From Dichetophora obliterata (lineage: Eukaryota; Arthropoda; Insecta; Diptera; Sciomyzidae), in contig OY986437.1 of NCBI GenBank assembly GCA_963920525.1, forward strand, positions 30,733,063 to 30,797,062: a stretch of DNA of 64,000 bases, written 5' to 3'. Numbering within the stretch: position 1 is the first letter of the stretch; the number at the start of each line of letters is the position of its first letter. Shown in pieces: positions 43,995 to 54,036 of this stretch. The notes beneath the pieces are model-generated. The model saw only the letters and a list, made by a program, of their open reading frames with translations. It did not search any database and was not told the DNA's origin. The translations under genes were made by a program, and so were the position numbers.

Positions 43995-45173
43995 CCCAGT
44001 GTGCCAAACGGATCTGTTACGAATCCGTAACGAACTCACTTCTTCGTGCATTTTGTCCGAAACGGATTGCGTTTCGCATCCGGAACGGATCCTTTTTCGT
44101 ATGAAATTCCTCTCTTCGTTACGGACTTCAGTTACGAATCCGTTTCGGACTTCAGATACGAATCCGTTTCGGACTTCAGATACGAATCCGTATCGGACTT
44201 CAGATACGAATCTGTTTTGGGCTTCAGATACGAATCCGTTTCGGACTTCAGATACGAATCCATTTCGGACTTCATGTACGAAACAGACGTTTCAGACTCT
44301 TTTTTTTTTAAATAATGCGAACTCGCAACGGACTCGTTTGACGTATTTAGCTACAGATGTTAAAAATATAGGTTCTCTATACAAGTTTGACGCATTCAAG
44401 TTCGAAAACTTTTTGCAGGAAATTAAACGTAAATTAAAACAAAAAAAATTATTTTGTAATCAATTTATAAGAGAGTAGTGGAGGCTAGTTTAAATGGTAA
44501 AAAAAATAATTCAAAATATCAAACAAACGAGTACAATGTTGGTGAGTTCCAGGATGGCTCATAATTGTTTCTTCAAACAGATAAACATTATTTTTCATTG
44601 AAGCATCCCAATAACTTTTACTGCTATAATGACGAAGCGTACAAAATTCACGCAATTAAAAAAGTTTCCGAAAAATATCTTGTGTACGGCTATAAAAGTT
44701 CTGACAAGTACTTTTCTTCGATTTGAAGGAGAGCTTGAGGAGCACGAGCCTAATAAAATAAAAAACTTGTTTAAAATAAAAATAAGTACACAATTGTATT
44801 TCGTATCCCTAATCCACTGAAAATAAAATAAGAAATTGTAAAACAAATTTAAGACTGTCTTTTATGTTAACGTTGTGGTAATTTTTTTAACGGATTCGTA
44901 ACGGGTCCGTTAAAACATAAGAGCGATTCCTCTCAAAAATACGAATTGCTTTTTCCATTTTTTCGGATCCATCTCGAACTCAGAACGGACTTCAGAAACG
45001 AATCCGTAAAAGACTTCAGATACGAATCCGTTTCGGACTTCATATACGAATCCATTTCAGACTCTTTTGGCGGATTTGTAACGGGTCCGTCGAAACATAA
45101 GAAAGCGTAGTGTGTACTGACGGACTCGTAACGGGTTCGTAACGGATCGGCTTCCGTTTTTGTGCACATTGGG
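43995..45173 (+). mobile_element. CCCARTGTGC element, copy 3 (1,179 bp)
   Basis: Same ends as copy 1. TA lies outside both (43993-43994, 45174-45175). Excising it with one TA leaves the local join VI-MHAYADD expected of this LINE at the RT active site, so the boundaries are exact. About six 24-bp subterminal units at 44124-44270. Relative to copy 2, about 40 bp are missing near 44695. Confidence 0.9.
44310..44820 (+). pseudogene. Transposase-like C-terminal remnant in copy 3
   Basis: Reads NSQRTRLTYLATDVKNIGSL, YKFDAFKFENFLQEIKRKL, KKLFCNQFIRE, stop, then in another frame HAIKKVSEKYLVYGYK, a deletion, and TSTFLRFEGELEEHEPNKIK, ISTQLYFVSLIH. More damaged than copy 2. Confidence 0.55.
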
Positions 45174-45546
45174 TAATCACATCATTGCACACGGTGAAAA
45201 TGTCATTAATGAAGACACTGAATAGTAAAGGCCCTAGAATTGATCCTTGTGGCACACCAGTTGCAATATGTTTCAATTCGGAAAATCTATTTTTAATATG
45301 AACCCTTTGTTTTCTATCATCAATATAGTTGGCTATTAGCTCAACAGCAGCATTGTTGAAGCTGAAAAGAAGCCTAAGCTTCTGACACAGAATGGAGTGA
45401 TTGACACAGTCAAAGGCTTTGGAAAAATCTAATAAACAAAGCAGTGTTAAGTGTCCTGCATCAAATGAAGTCCGGATATCATCAACGACTTTAAGCATGG
45501 CCGTCGCACAACTATGCCCAGCTCTGAAACCAGATAAATGCCCCAA
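45174..45546 (-). pseudogene. Second CR1/Jockey-type LINE, 5' part of the RT
   Basis: First segment of the split LINE: GHLSGFRAGHSCATAMLKVV, DDIRTSFDAGHLTLLCLLDF, SKAFDCVNHSILCQKLRL, KQRVHIKNRFSELKH, ATGVPQGSILGPLLFSVFIN and DIFTVCNDVI at the insertion edge. It contains the SGFR, DFSKAFD and GVPQGS motifs but is 5' truncated near 45555, where similarity fades. Confidence 0.88.
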
Positions 45547-45555
45547 CTTTCCTGT

Positions 45556-46624
45556 AGGCTAAAATTTTTAAATACTCTCTCTGTGACCCATTTAGAGTGC
45601 CCCAATCGAGTCCAAATGTATGACCGACCCCTTCTAACTTTGGAGGGTCGATCCATCCATGCCAGTGGCACACCCCCTGGAACCCCCTGGGGGTTCCCAT
45701 ACAAACAAACCCCACCAGGGAGGTTTACGTAATAAAGAAAAAAAAAATATTGCATGCTTTGAAAAAAATATACAAAAACCCCCTTTTTTAGCCGAAACTT
45801 TATAGAAAAATATTTAAAGTTTTTTTGGCTTTTTATAGGTCAAGCGCTAAACAGAGTATATAAGGATCACAACGAATCAAGATTCATCGAAATCGATGAA
45901 GTAGAACTCCAGATATCTTAGAAGCCGATTCGAAAAACCTTGTTTCGAGAAAAATGCGATTAAAGATTTAAAGGTTCTTGAATATCACGCGACATACGAA
46001 TATAATATATGTTATAACTTTTTTCTATTTGATATTTTTTCTAAAATTTTGTGTATGTATTCTTAAGACCTTAAAAACCCATATTCTTATGAAAAAAAAA
46101 ATAGATTTTTAATTCCTAAGACACTGTAATAGTACCTTAAAAGTAGTAAAGAACAAAGAAAGCAAAAATAACTATGCTTGAATCCGGATTCGAGCCAGGG
46201 ACCTCTGAGTTAATAGTCAAGCGCACTCTTAACTAGACTACAAAAGTCGACTTGATTTGTTTTTAGTTCTTAAACGGAATCAAGCAATTGCAAGTAAAGC
46301 ACGAAGCAAGTTTGTGGGAAGTGAAGTGGTAAATAATTAGTAATTTATTTGAAGTGCTGCCAATTCGGCTGTTTTTATAAAGTGTTGCTGAAATACCCAA
46401 GAAGCCAAATATCTTCTTTTCTTAAATTTTTAGCTTTATTTTAAGGGAAAAGTGGAAAGCTTTCTTTAACGATTTTTCAATGCACCTAAAAAACCCCTAA
46501 AAAACATTAAATCTCCCTAAAAAAACCTTCAAAAAGGTATCAAAGCTTCATTACCCCTAAAATCCCACAACACAGTTAAAAACCCCTAAATCCAGGGGGG
46601 AAATCCCCTTACCTGGCAACACTG
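45556..46624. mobile_element. hAT-like element remnant (one end seen)
   Basis: The right edge reads, in reverse, CAGTGTTGCCAGGTAAGGGG and ATTTCCCCCCTGGATTTAGG, a hAT-type terminus ending at 46624. CAGTGGCACACCCCCTGG at 45663 could be the other end, but similarity is weak and no 8-bp duplication was found. The interior contains CCCC/GGGG-rich blocks, a tRNA-like cassette (46176-46246) and no transposase. Confidence 0.4.
46176..46246 (-). other. tRNA-like cassette (copy B)
   Basis: On the minus strand TAGTCTAGTTAAGAGTGCGC (A-box region) and GGCTCGAATCC (B box) are about 40 bases apart. ATAGTTATTTTTG follows, giving a five-T run. The central block matches cassette A at 8.55 kb. Anticodon-arm pairing is imperfect. 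Confidence 0.6.
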
Positions 46625-47002
46625 GTACACGTAGTGTTGCGCACAAAACAAATGTTTGTATGTTTGTATCAAGGGAAATCCCCATTTTTACAAGCACAAC
46701 AGCAGCGCAATGGCAGATATATGCTAGCATTAAATAAACAGAATATTTTTTATGCTAATTTGGTATTGTAGTTCTTTTGTGATGTTCTTTCTCACTGCCT
46801 TTTTCACAAAAATCTCTCTTATTCTCAATTTTAAGAAGTTTCACTTCTGTATTGTAAACACGCTATACTGTTTTTTTTAAATAAGCTGCGTTTAAAACAA
46901 AAAAACCAAGGTCAAATGTATCCGAAAGTCGAAAATACTCCAGTTTACCCTATTGTTTACTTTTTTCGCAGGCTAAATATTTTACTTATGGTTTATATTT
47001 TC
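46625..47002. other. No gene recognised
   Basis: AT-rich spacer. Nothing that I can support. Confidence 0.4.
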
Positions 47003-47698
47003 TACACTCAAAAAATTTATTAGTAAAATTTCTACGTATGATATTAGCAAACAAAATATTCGTACGTTCTACAAATTCTCGTACAATATACAAAGTATTT
47101 TTATTGTGACATTTTTACGAATTCATTCGTAAAATTTTTCTGATACCTGATGTAGTATCTACGGATATATTTGTTTTATATACTAATAATATTCGTAAAC
47201 AAAAAAAAATCAATTCGTATTAGTGCATAGTACGAATGATTGTGTACATATAAATAATAATATTCATAAATTTCTCGTACGAATAACTTCGTAATTTCTT
47301 TCATTATATTCGTAGTATTTACTAATGCTTTCGTACTATTTACGAATGAAAAATAATATTAGTAGAAACAATTCATTCTTAGGCTGACCGTACGAATTAA
47401 TGGTAGAATGTACGAATTATAAGTAGAGTCTAAAAAAATTGAAAACCGAAATCGTTCAGTCTTGTTTGTCGAATACCTATAGAACATAAGGGGTCTTCCA
47501 TAAACTACGTTACCAATTTAGGGGGAGGGGGAGGGGTTTCGAAATGCACTACGATAAGTAACGGTAGGGGGGGAGGTGTTTAGATATTGTAACGGTACCA
47601 AAAATTAAAAAAATCGACGAAAAACCTCTAATTAATAACACAATCATTTCAAAAATTTTTAACCTTACATGTTTATGTTTGATCGTCTAAATTGATGG

Positions 47699-47914
47699 TT
47701 AACTTTTGTTAACTTTTGTTTCAACGATTTCTTCCACCGCCTTTTCCCTTGACACAGGAACCTTTTGGTATTCCTTCACCATCTCAGCACACGTCTGAAA
47801 AATTTGGGTCTTTGCTTTTGCGACAGGCTTTGACGTTAAGGCCTGAATGTTCTTGATCAAAGGAGATACCGTATGACATGTACTGTCCTTCTCAGAAAGA
47901 AGAAATCGGTTCAA
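47699..47914 (-). pseudogene. Coding-like fragment, unknown
   Basis: An open minus-strand frame reading STCHTVSPLIKNIQALTSKP, VAKAKTQIFQTCAEMVKEYQ, KVPVSREKAVEEIVETKV. It is Lys/Glu-rich and looks protein-like rather than random, but I do not recognise it. The first in-frame ATG and any partner exon are uncertain. Confidence 0.3.
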
Positions 47915-48037
47915 GGTCGTGTCCTACCTGCGGCTTTTATTTCGTTTTTAAAACTTCTATGAAGTGTCATAAGTTTGTATTATATCGTTTACAATAAATC
48001 GGAATAAAACATACTATTTAAATAAATCAATTTTCAG

Positions 48038-48290
48038 AAAGCATTTACACAAAAACGCAGAACTTGGTGCAGCTCGGGTGCAGCCTTTAAGGGTACTCTG
48101 TCAAAGACCAGGTGAAATTCTTTGCGTTAGAAATGAGGATTCACCTGAATGGGTTGACATAGAATCCGATGAAAAATTCTATTTTGAAAAATCCTCAACA
48201 AAGCTACCAGCTTCTTTTATCCCAGTGATTGAGAGCATCGAATCTTGGATCGCAGATGGAATAGCTTTTACAGATGATATTAATTATTGA
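48038..48290 (+). pseudogene. Exon-like fragment, unknown protein
   Basis: Preceded by AATTTTCAG (acceptor, AG at 48036-48037), it reads KHLHKNAELGAARVQPLRVL, CQRPGEILCVRNEDSPEWVD, IESDEKFYFEKSS, TKLPASFIPVIESIESWIAD, GIAFTDDINY and a stop. The composition is strongly protein-like, yet I cannot assign a family. It may be the last exon of a protein carried by the TAA-flanked element or a captured host exon. No ATG is needed if it is an internal or terminal exon. Confidence 0.4.
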
Positions 48291-48545
48291 TTTTTTTCCA
48301 ATTGTTCCTTTAATGTATCTAGTCATACTAGACACTAATACTAGTGAAAATTGTCAGAGCTAGTCAAAATATATAATCATTCGAATGAATTAATTTCATA
48401 TGTCACGTTACTTTTTGGGGAGGGGGGGGGGGGGGTTGGGTTTTGAAAAGCACTACGAAAAGTAACGCAGGGGGAGGGGGGGTAAAAAACCGGAAAATCA
48501 GTAATGTAGTTTATGGACGACCCCTAAGGAACTGTATGATTGTAA

Positions 48546-48612
48546 AGGGACTGTAGCCTACTGGTAGAGTACGTGGCCCGTAAACTAAAGAGCTGAGTTT
48601 CAGCTCAGACAG
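48546..48612 (+). other. tRNA-like cassette (copy D)
   Basis: TAGCCTACTGG is a perfect fit to an A box. GAGTTTCAGCTC about 40 bases later is a partial B box. A run of ten T follows at about 48615-48624. It lies inside the CACTC-ended element, 20 bp right of the TAA-flanked insertion. Confidence 0.6.
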
Positions 48613-48764
48613 ATTTTTTTTTTTAGAAGACGAATAAAATATTCGTAATATATACTAATATACGTCGATTCTACGTATCCCATTCGTGGCTGAAATATAC
48701 CAATAAAATTCGTAGAATGGACGCAGTAATTAGTAATATTTACACAAATATATTTTTGAGTTTA

Positions 48765-50723
48765 TTTATTAAATTAATTTGTTTTTTACAAAATTGTATG
48801 TGTATCATAATTTGTATTTTGTTCAATATAATATTTTCGTTAAGTATTTCTGCTATTTTTTAAACAAAAAACACTTACAAAATTTTGGTTTAACCCTTTA
48901 AATAACCTCCGTTGCTTTAACGGTAAGTTGTTGAAAAATATTACAAATCTCTGCAATACATTGCTAAATGAATTTGTAAATAACATTTACTGCTTCCTTA
49001 CTAAATCTAACCTAAATCTTACTTTGGCACAAAATCCATTTAAACGCCAGATGCTTCAATTTTGATTAATATAACTTTCGCACGAATATCTATCAAAAAC
49101 AGAACAGAACAAAAACACAAAAAAAAAAAACCAACAAAAAAATTGTATGTTGAACAACTTGGAACAACAGATAAACAAGCGCAAATCGAATGTTTACGTC
49201 AGAGGTTGAATGAAAGAAACTTTTCGAAGCTAGCAAAAGCTTGACCTTTGCCCAAGTTTCACTTCAACTCATTGAATGGCAGAAACGACATTCGTACTCT
49301 TTTCAATCAGCCATTTTAACATGCCCAAGAACAGAAAGCAATCACTAACACAAACAAAAAAATAACACAGACACCTATTAAGCTCAAGGTCAACAAATAT
49401 TTGCACAGCAAGGCGCGTGTTTTAAGCATAAATCAGTTACCGTTATTTCGACTTCGAACATTTCATACCACTTTCTAAGGCATTCGAGTCAATATTCGGG
49501 TGGCGTCAGAGCTTGACTCAAAGTATTGCTATTCCACTACAACTGCTGCTAGTTTTACTACTTTGTTTGTGTCGTTTTCTCCCCACCTTTTAGGTGCCTT
49601 TTCTTCCATACAATATACGACTTCCGTTACAGAACCAAGGCAACGCCAACAACACCAACAACACCAACATCAACACCCGGTTGATCCAATCAACCGCTTT
49701 TGTTGTCGCCCGCTTCTTGGGTCTTAACACTTGAGCACTAAAACTTTTCATGCTAATGGTTCATTTTCTAGACTATATTGCTGCTGGTACTGTTATTATT
49801 ATTGTTGTTTTTGTAGTTGTTCTACTTCGAGTGAGTGATTCTTGCTGAATATGCTCTAAATGCTTTTTAGAGTGTTGAACTTGAAGTGAATGGTTTGCGT
49901 TACCGTTATTGTTGTTGTTGTAGTTGTTCGCAAGGAAGCAATAATGTTTAACTTATGAATTGTATTTTCGTCATGGGTCGAACATAACCTTATCAGGACA
50001 TAGCTAAGTTAAACTTTCAGCCTTGCTTGACCGATTAATGTTCGATTTGTTGGAAGCTATCCATGCTTTAGGCATCAGCTTGCGGAACAGTTGGAAAGGC
50101 AGCTCAACCATTTGTTATTTAATCAGCCGTGATGTCGTCAAACACAAATGGCTGTCGTAAGATTTCTGAAAATGGATTTCTATGCTAGATTTTACTTAAA
50201 CCTAAGTGTAGGTTTTTTATGTAGCTGTTAAATTATATTAATTTTAAGCTTCACTGTGTTTTGCTTCGTGTTTAGTTGATAAGCATTTTGGAAAAGGTCG
50301 CAGAAGTTTCAATTCATTTGATGTTGTTTAAAGATAAAATAATTCTTTTGGACATTTTTAAATGGATGCCTTTGGAGTTGGAGAGATGCCTTTTTAAAAC
50401 GTTTTTCTTAATTTGATTTCTTTTCTAAACTTTTTCTTTGTTAATATAACGTTGACGTAGTTGTGTTAAAATATAATAAATTTTATATATCTATTCAAAG
50501 AACCCTACTTCTTTTCATCGAACTCACGCTGACGTTGATTATTTTGTGTAGAATGTTTCAGTATTTGTTCAGGATGAAATTGCATCAAAAAGGTTTTATA
50601 AATAAAAATGGAGTCTTTAAATATTATTTACAAAAAGCTCCTAGCCGAGTTTTTTTTCTAGCTTTATCAATCGGTCGCGTTCGGAAAATGTTGATAAATG
50701 CTTAAAAGGTTTAAAAGCTAATA
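48765..50723. other. No gene recognised
   Basis: AT-rich DNA with CAA/CAC (49645-49680) and GTT (49905-49935) microsatellites. A frame at 49500-49727 translates these repeats and has no motif. Possibly host intergenic DNA. Confidence 0.4.
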
Positions 50724-50755
50724 TACAGCGTGAATCAAAGTAACTGTCGCACCTA

Positions 50756-52403
50756 CAGTGTTGCGCAAAACAATAGCAACAAAATAAGTGCGCTGCAACA
50801 AAATCGTGTATCTTTTTTAATATTGGGGACACACAAAAATGATTATAGGAATCAAAGCATTTATTCATACATCATATATAAAACAAATCAAATTCAAATT
50901 TGGTTTTGTTTTTTTTATTAAATTTAAAATTAATGTGACTACATTCAATTTGTCTGTGAGCAAAACAATAGCAACAAAACTTGAAAAATGTAAAAAGAGA
51001 ACACAAGTTCGAAGAATTATTGGTAAAAGTTCCGTTATTGTAAAGCACGTATTGTTTGTAAGTCATAAACATTTAAGTTTAGTTTTTTTTGTGCTATTTG
51101 TGACATTGACTGTTCCATTTATAATGGCACGTTTTAAATACTGTGAAGCTCTTAAATTACAAATTATTTCCGAATATAAAAACGAAAATTCGCAAATATC
51201 TAACGTGAAACAGTTTGATATTAATCGTTCAATAGTTTGCAGATTAATAAAGAAATTTACCTTCACAATAGACGTAACAACGGTACATTAAAGAGGGCGA
51301 CCGCGGAAGACATCGCTGCGTGATGACAGGAACATTTGTGGTGTGTTCAAACGAAATGAATTTGCCACAGCCAAAGAGGTTGTTCGGATACTTGATTTAG
51401 ATATTCACCACAGCACTGTTTGAAGACGAGCCGTTGAGAACGATTTAAGAAGTTACAGACTGGCAGAGAAACCTTTGCTTACAGCTAAGCATAAAAAACA
51501 AGGTGAGGTGTTACAATTTAAACAATTCTGTCTGAACTTGTGACAAATAGTTGCAATTTATTGTTTTTTAGACTCAGTCTTCCAAAAGAGCACCTAAATT
51601 GTACCGTTCAAAAATCGAAAACCGTTTTTTTAGCGATGAATCAAAGTTCAACTTGATTAATTCAGATGGGATGTGCACCGTACGGCGCCACCTAGGTACA
51701 CGACTTGAAGCCCGAAACTGCAAAATAAATTTTGAACACGGATGCGATGGCATTATGGTCTGGACTTCTTTTTCCTATAATAAAGTTGAACCATTTCAAA
51801 AAATCGATGAAGTTATGGATCGATTTGTATATAATGACATTTTAGAAAGCAAGATGCGACCACATTCAGAGTGGAATATGTCGCTTCAGTGAACGTTTCA
51901 ACCCGATCACGACCCGAAGCACACTTCAAAGCTCATTAGAGATTACATAAGAGGCAAAGGGATTCAAGTCCTTGATTAGCCGGCACAGTCACAATGACTT
52001 AAATCCCATTGGAAATCTTTTTGGAATTTTGAAGGTAAAAGTTTCTGGTCAAAGGTTTCCCAATAAGACTGCACTGTATGCAGCGCTGAAACTTTAATAA
52101 CATATCTACTTTAATAGAGTCGATGCCGCTCAGCTGTGCCGCGGTGATTAAGAATAATGGATCTTACACCAAATATTAAATATGTTGCTTTTGTTTTGCT
52201 CTCAGACAAACTGAATGAAATCACATTAATTTTATATTTAATAAAGAAAACAAAACCAAATTGGAATATGATTTGTTTTTAATATGATGTATGAATATTT
52301 GCTTTAGTTCCTATAATCATTTTTGTGTGTCCCTAATATTTAAAAAGATACACGATTTTGTAGTAGCGTATCGATTTTGTTGCTATTCTTTTGCGCAACA
52401 CTG
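50756..52403 (+). mobile_element. Tc1-like element with 220-bp inverted repeats
   Basis: Begins CAGTGTTGCGCAAAACAATA and ends in its inverse. TA outside both (50754-50755, 52404-52405). Terminal repeats of 220 bp (50756-50975 and 52184-52403) align throughout. Within each arm the word GCAAAACAATAGCAACAAAA (or a variant) is repeated at the outer and inner end, the IR/DR layout of Tc1-like families such as S, Bari-type and Minos. 1,648 bp with a broken transposase. It inserted 30 bp inside the left end of the outer element. Confidence 0.92.
51124..52140 (+). pseudogene. Tc1-like transposase, inactivated
   Basis: ATG at 51124 begins MARFKYCEALKLQIISEYKN; TAA at about 51289 precedes RGRPRKTSLRDDRNIC (the GRPR-type motif between helix-turn-helix units); TGA near 51421 replaces an expected Trp. 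After a frameshift near 51515-51590 comes FFSDESKFNLINSDG (first Asp), GCDGIMVWTSFSYNKVEP, MDRFVYNDILESKMRPH, a stop, FQPDHDPKHTSKLIRDYI (second Asp), a stop in place of DWPAQSPDLNP-type text, and a garbled region where the final Glu should be. Multiple stops: not functional. Confidence 0.88.
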
Positions 52404-52541
52404 TATATTAATATCAATTACACAAGAGGAAACAACACTGGAAAATATATGTTGTTCTTTTACGACTCCGGACAGGAGTCTTTTACTGTATGAACCGTTT
52501 CAAAAGTTTTGTCAATAATAATAATAATATTGCGAAAGGAA

Positions 52542-54036
52542 ATAAGTGCAGAGATTCTTCGCCGGCACGCAGGTTGCAGTATCATTTTTTCCGACGAGAA
52601 ACTCTTCTTTTTGCAAGCAACCCTATCGGAAATTTCAAAGTGCTTTATGAAAAAGCAAAAAGGGCTTCACTCTGCTTATGAATAGTTCTTTTGAGAAGTG
52701 CTTTGCTCTCGCTACGAATTGAGCATCAAAAAATCGGTTTGCTTTCACTATTTTCCCTAATTTGATTAAAACAAGATTTACATCTTGTCGTTGCTGTCGT
52801 TCTAGTTCGATATATTTACTTTTCTCATCACTACTTGTCATTACTCATCACTGGTATGCGCGGGAAGTTTAATTCGTGAAAGTGTTTCAGCAAAATAGTG
52901 AAAAATAGCGAAAGGTAAAAAACGTTTATAAACAGTTTAAATATTTTAATAAAAAAAAGTTATATTTTCATAAAAATTAGTTTCTAAACATTTTTTCTAA
53001 ACTTCTTAATAGCTTTTTTTACTACTTTTTATATTATTAAAAAACAGTTTCAAACTAATTAAAAACACATTACTAAAATATGTCAAGATGCATAATACTT
53101 TTCTAAACTTTTTGAAAACTTACTTTTTACTACTTTTTATATGTATTCAATATTCAGTTAAAAAAAACCAAAAAACAGTTTCAAACTAATTAAAAACTCA
53201 TTACAAAGATATGTCTAAATACATAATACAAATAACGTTTTTTATTTTGCTTAAAACTTTGGTCGGTGCCACTACGGGAATGTTATGCGTTTTCTAATCA
53301 CTTTCCGAAGCGATAGCAATGCACTTTTTTAATCACTTTTCGAAGCGAGAGCAAAGCGCTTTTTTTAATTACTTTACAAATGGAGAGTAAAGATCTTTCT
53401 GTAATCACTTTCCGAAGGGAGAGAAAAGTGCTTTTTGTAATCCCTTTTCGAAGCAAGAACTAAGCGCTTTTTTTAATCACTTTTCGTAGCGAGAGCAAAG
53501 TGCTTTTTCAAATCACTTTTAGTAGCGAGAACAAAGGTCTTCTTCCCAATGGCATGCCAATGTTAAAAAAATCACTATTAAAAACGAGAACAAAGCGCTA
53601 TTGTGATTTTTTAAGTGCTTTGAAAGTAGTTTCGAAGCGCTTTGTTTCCTAAAGGGAAGCTACAACTTGCAAAACGATAGAGTGTACGCAGCTTGCATGG
53701 CAGATATTTTTAAAGAAAAAAACCATTGAAAGATTTAAAAATGTTTCGTCAATCATGGTTTGGGGCGCTTTTTCCGAAAAAGGCAAATTGCCCTTTTTTT
53801 ATCGAAAAAGGCGTTAAAATAATTCGGAATATTACTTATGCGGCATGCCAAGCAAATTTACAGAGAGGGTCACTTCTGTTTTCAGCAAGATTGTTTTCCA
53901 GCACAAAAGGCAAAAATCGTTCAAAGGTGGTGCAGAGCAAATTTGCCATGTTTTATTTCTGTTGAAGGAATGCCCCTCGTCATCCTCTGACCTAAGCCCC
54001 CTGGACTTTTCTACTTTTCTAATGCTGATCAATTAA
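52542..54036 (+). pseudogene. DD37D-like transposase of the outer element, split
   Basis: Before the CCC-ended insertion one frame reads ILRRHAGCSIIFSDEKLFFLQ (first Asp). After it, QNDRVYAACMADIFKE, SIMVWGAFSEKGKLPFF, FIEKGVKIIRN, FSQDCFPAQKAKIVQRWCRA (second Asp region), NLPCFISVEG and SSSDLSPLDFS (third Asp). Removing 52621-53656 with one AA duplication joins FLQA-SYNL-QNDRVYA in frame. Counting across one frameshift, about 37 residues separate the last two Asp, a maT-like spacing. Frameshifts near 53690, 53830 and 53960 and an early stop make it inactive; the N terminus is gone. Confidence 0.75.
52621..53656. mobile_element. CCC-ended element with AGTGCTTT subterminal repeats
   Basis: The left end is CCCTATCGGAAATTTCAAAG; the right end in reverse is CCCTTTAGGAAACAAAGCGC. 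AA lies outside both (52619-52620, 53657-53658). 1,036 bp. Long runs of AATCACTTTTCGAAGCGAGA with AGCAAAGCGCTTTTT recur at about 55-60-bp spacing between 53290 and 53560, and reversed variants occur at the left end. No coding region. Confidence 0.82.

Larger units (their letters stand above)
47490..48524. mobile_element. TAA-flanked element (PIF/Harbinger-like ends) with coding scraps
   Basis: The ends GGGGTCTTCCATAAACTACG and, reversed, GGGGTCGTCCATAAACTACA are inverse over about 24 bp. TAA stands outside both (47487-47489, 48525-48527). A 3-bp TWA duplication is the PIF/Harbinger habit. G-rich runs lie just inside both ends on the same strand, including 14 consecutive G at 48422-48435. Two coding-like pieces, on opposite strands, are inside. 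Confidence 0.7.
47005..48762. mobile_element. CACTC-ended CACTA-like element
   Basis: The left end CACTCAAAAAATTTATTAG follows TA (47003-47004). The right end in reverse is AACTCAAAAATATATTTG and is followed by TA (48763-48764); the last base differs. Subterminal ATTCGTA/TACGAAT words in both orientations lie at 47040-47420 and 48630-48740. It is interrupted by a TAA-flanked element (47490-48524) and carries a tRNA-like cassette near its right side. Its own coding region is absent. Its ends resemble those of the large 15.8-26.4 kb element. Confidence 0.65.

Noticed and set aside
46625..47002. A second hAT end paired with 46624
   Set aside because: GTAGTGTTGCGC near 46632 resembles an end, but no inverse partner or 8-bp duplication was found.
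48420..48490. G homopolymer as an assembly error
   Set aside because: The mirrored G-rich block near 47520-47575 inside the other end of the same element argues that it is genuine, although exact run length may be wrong.
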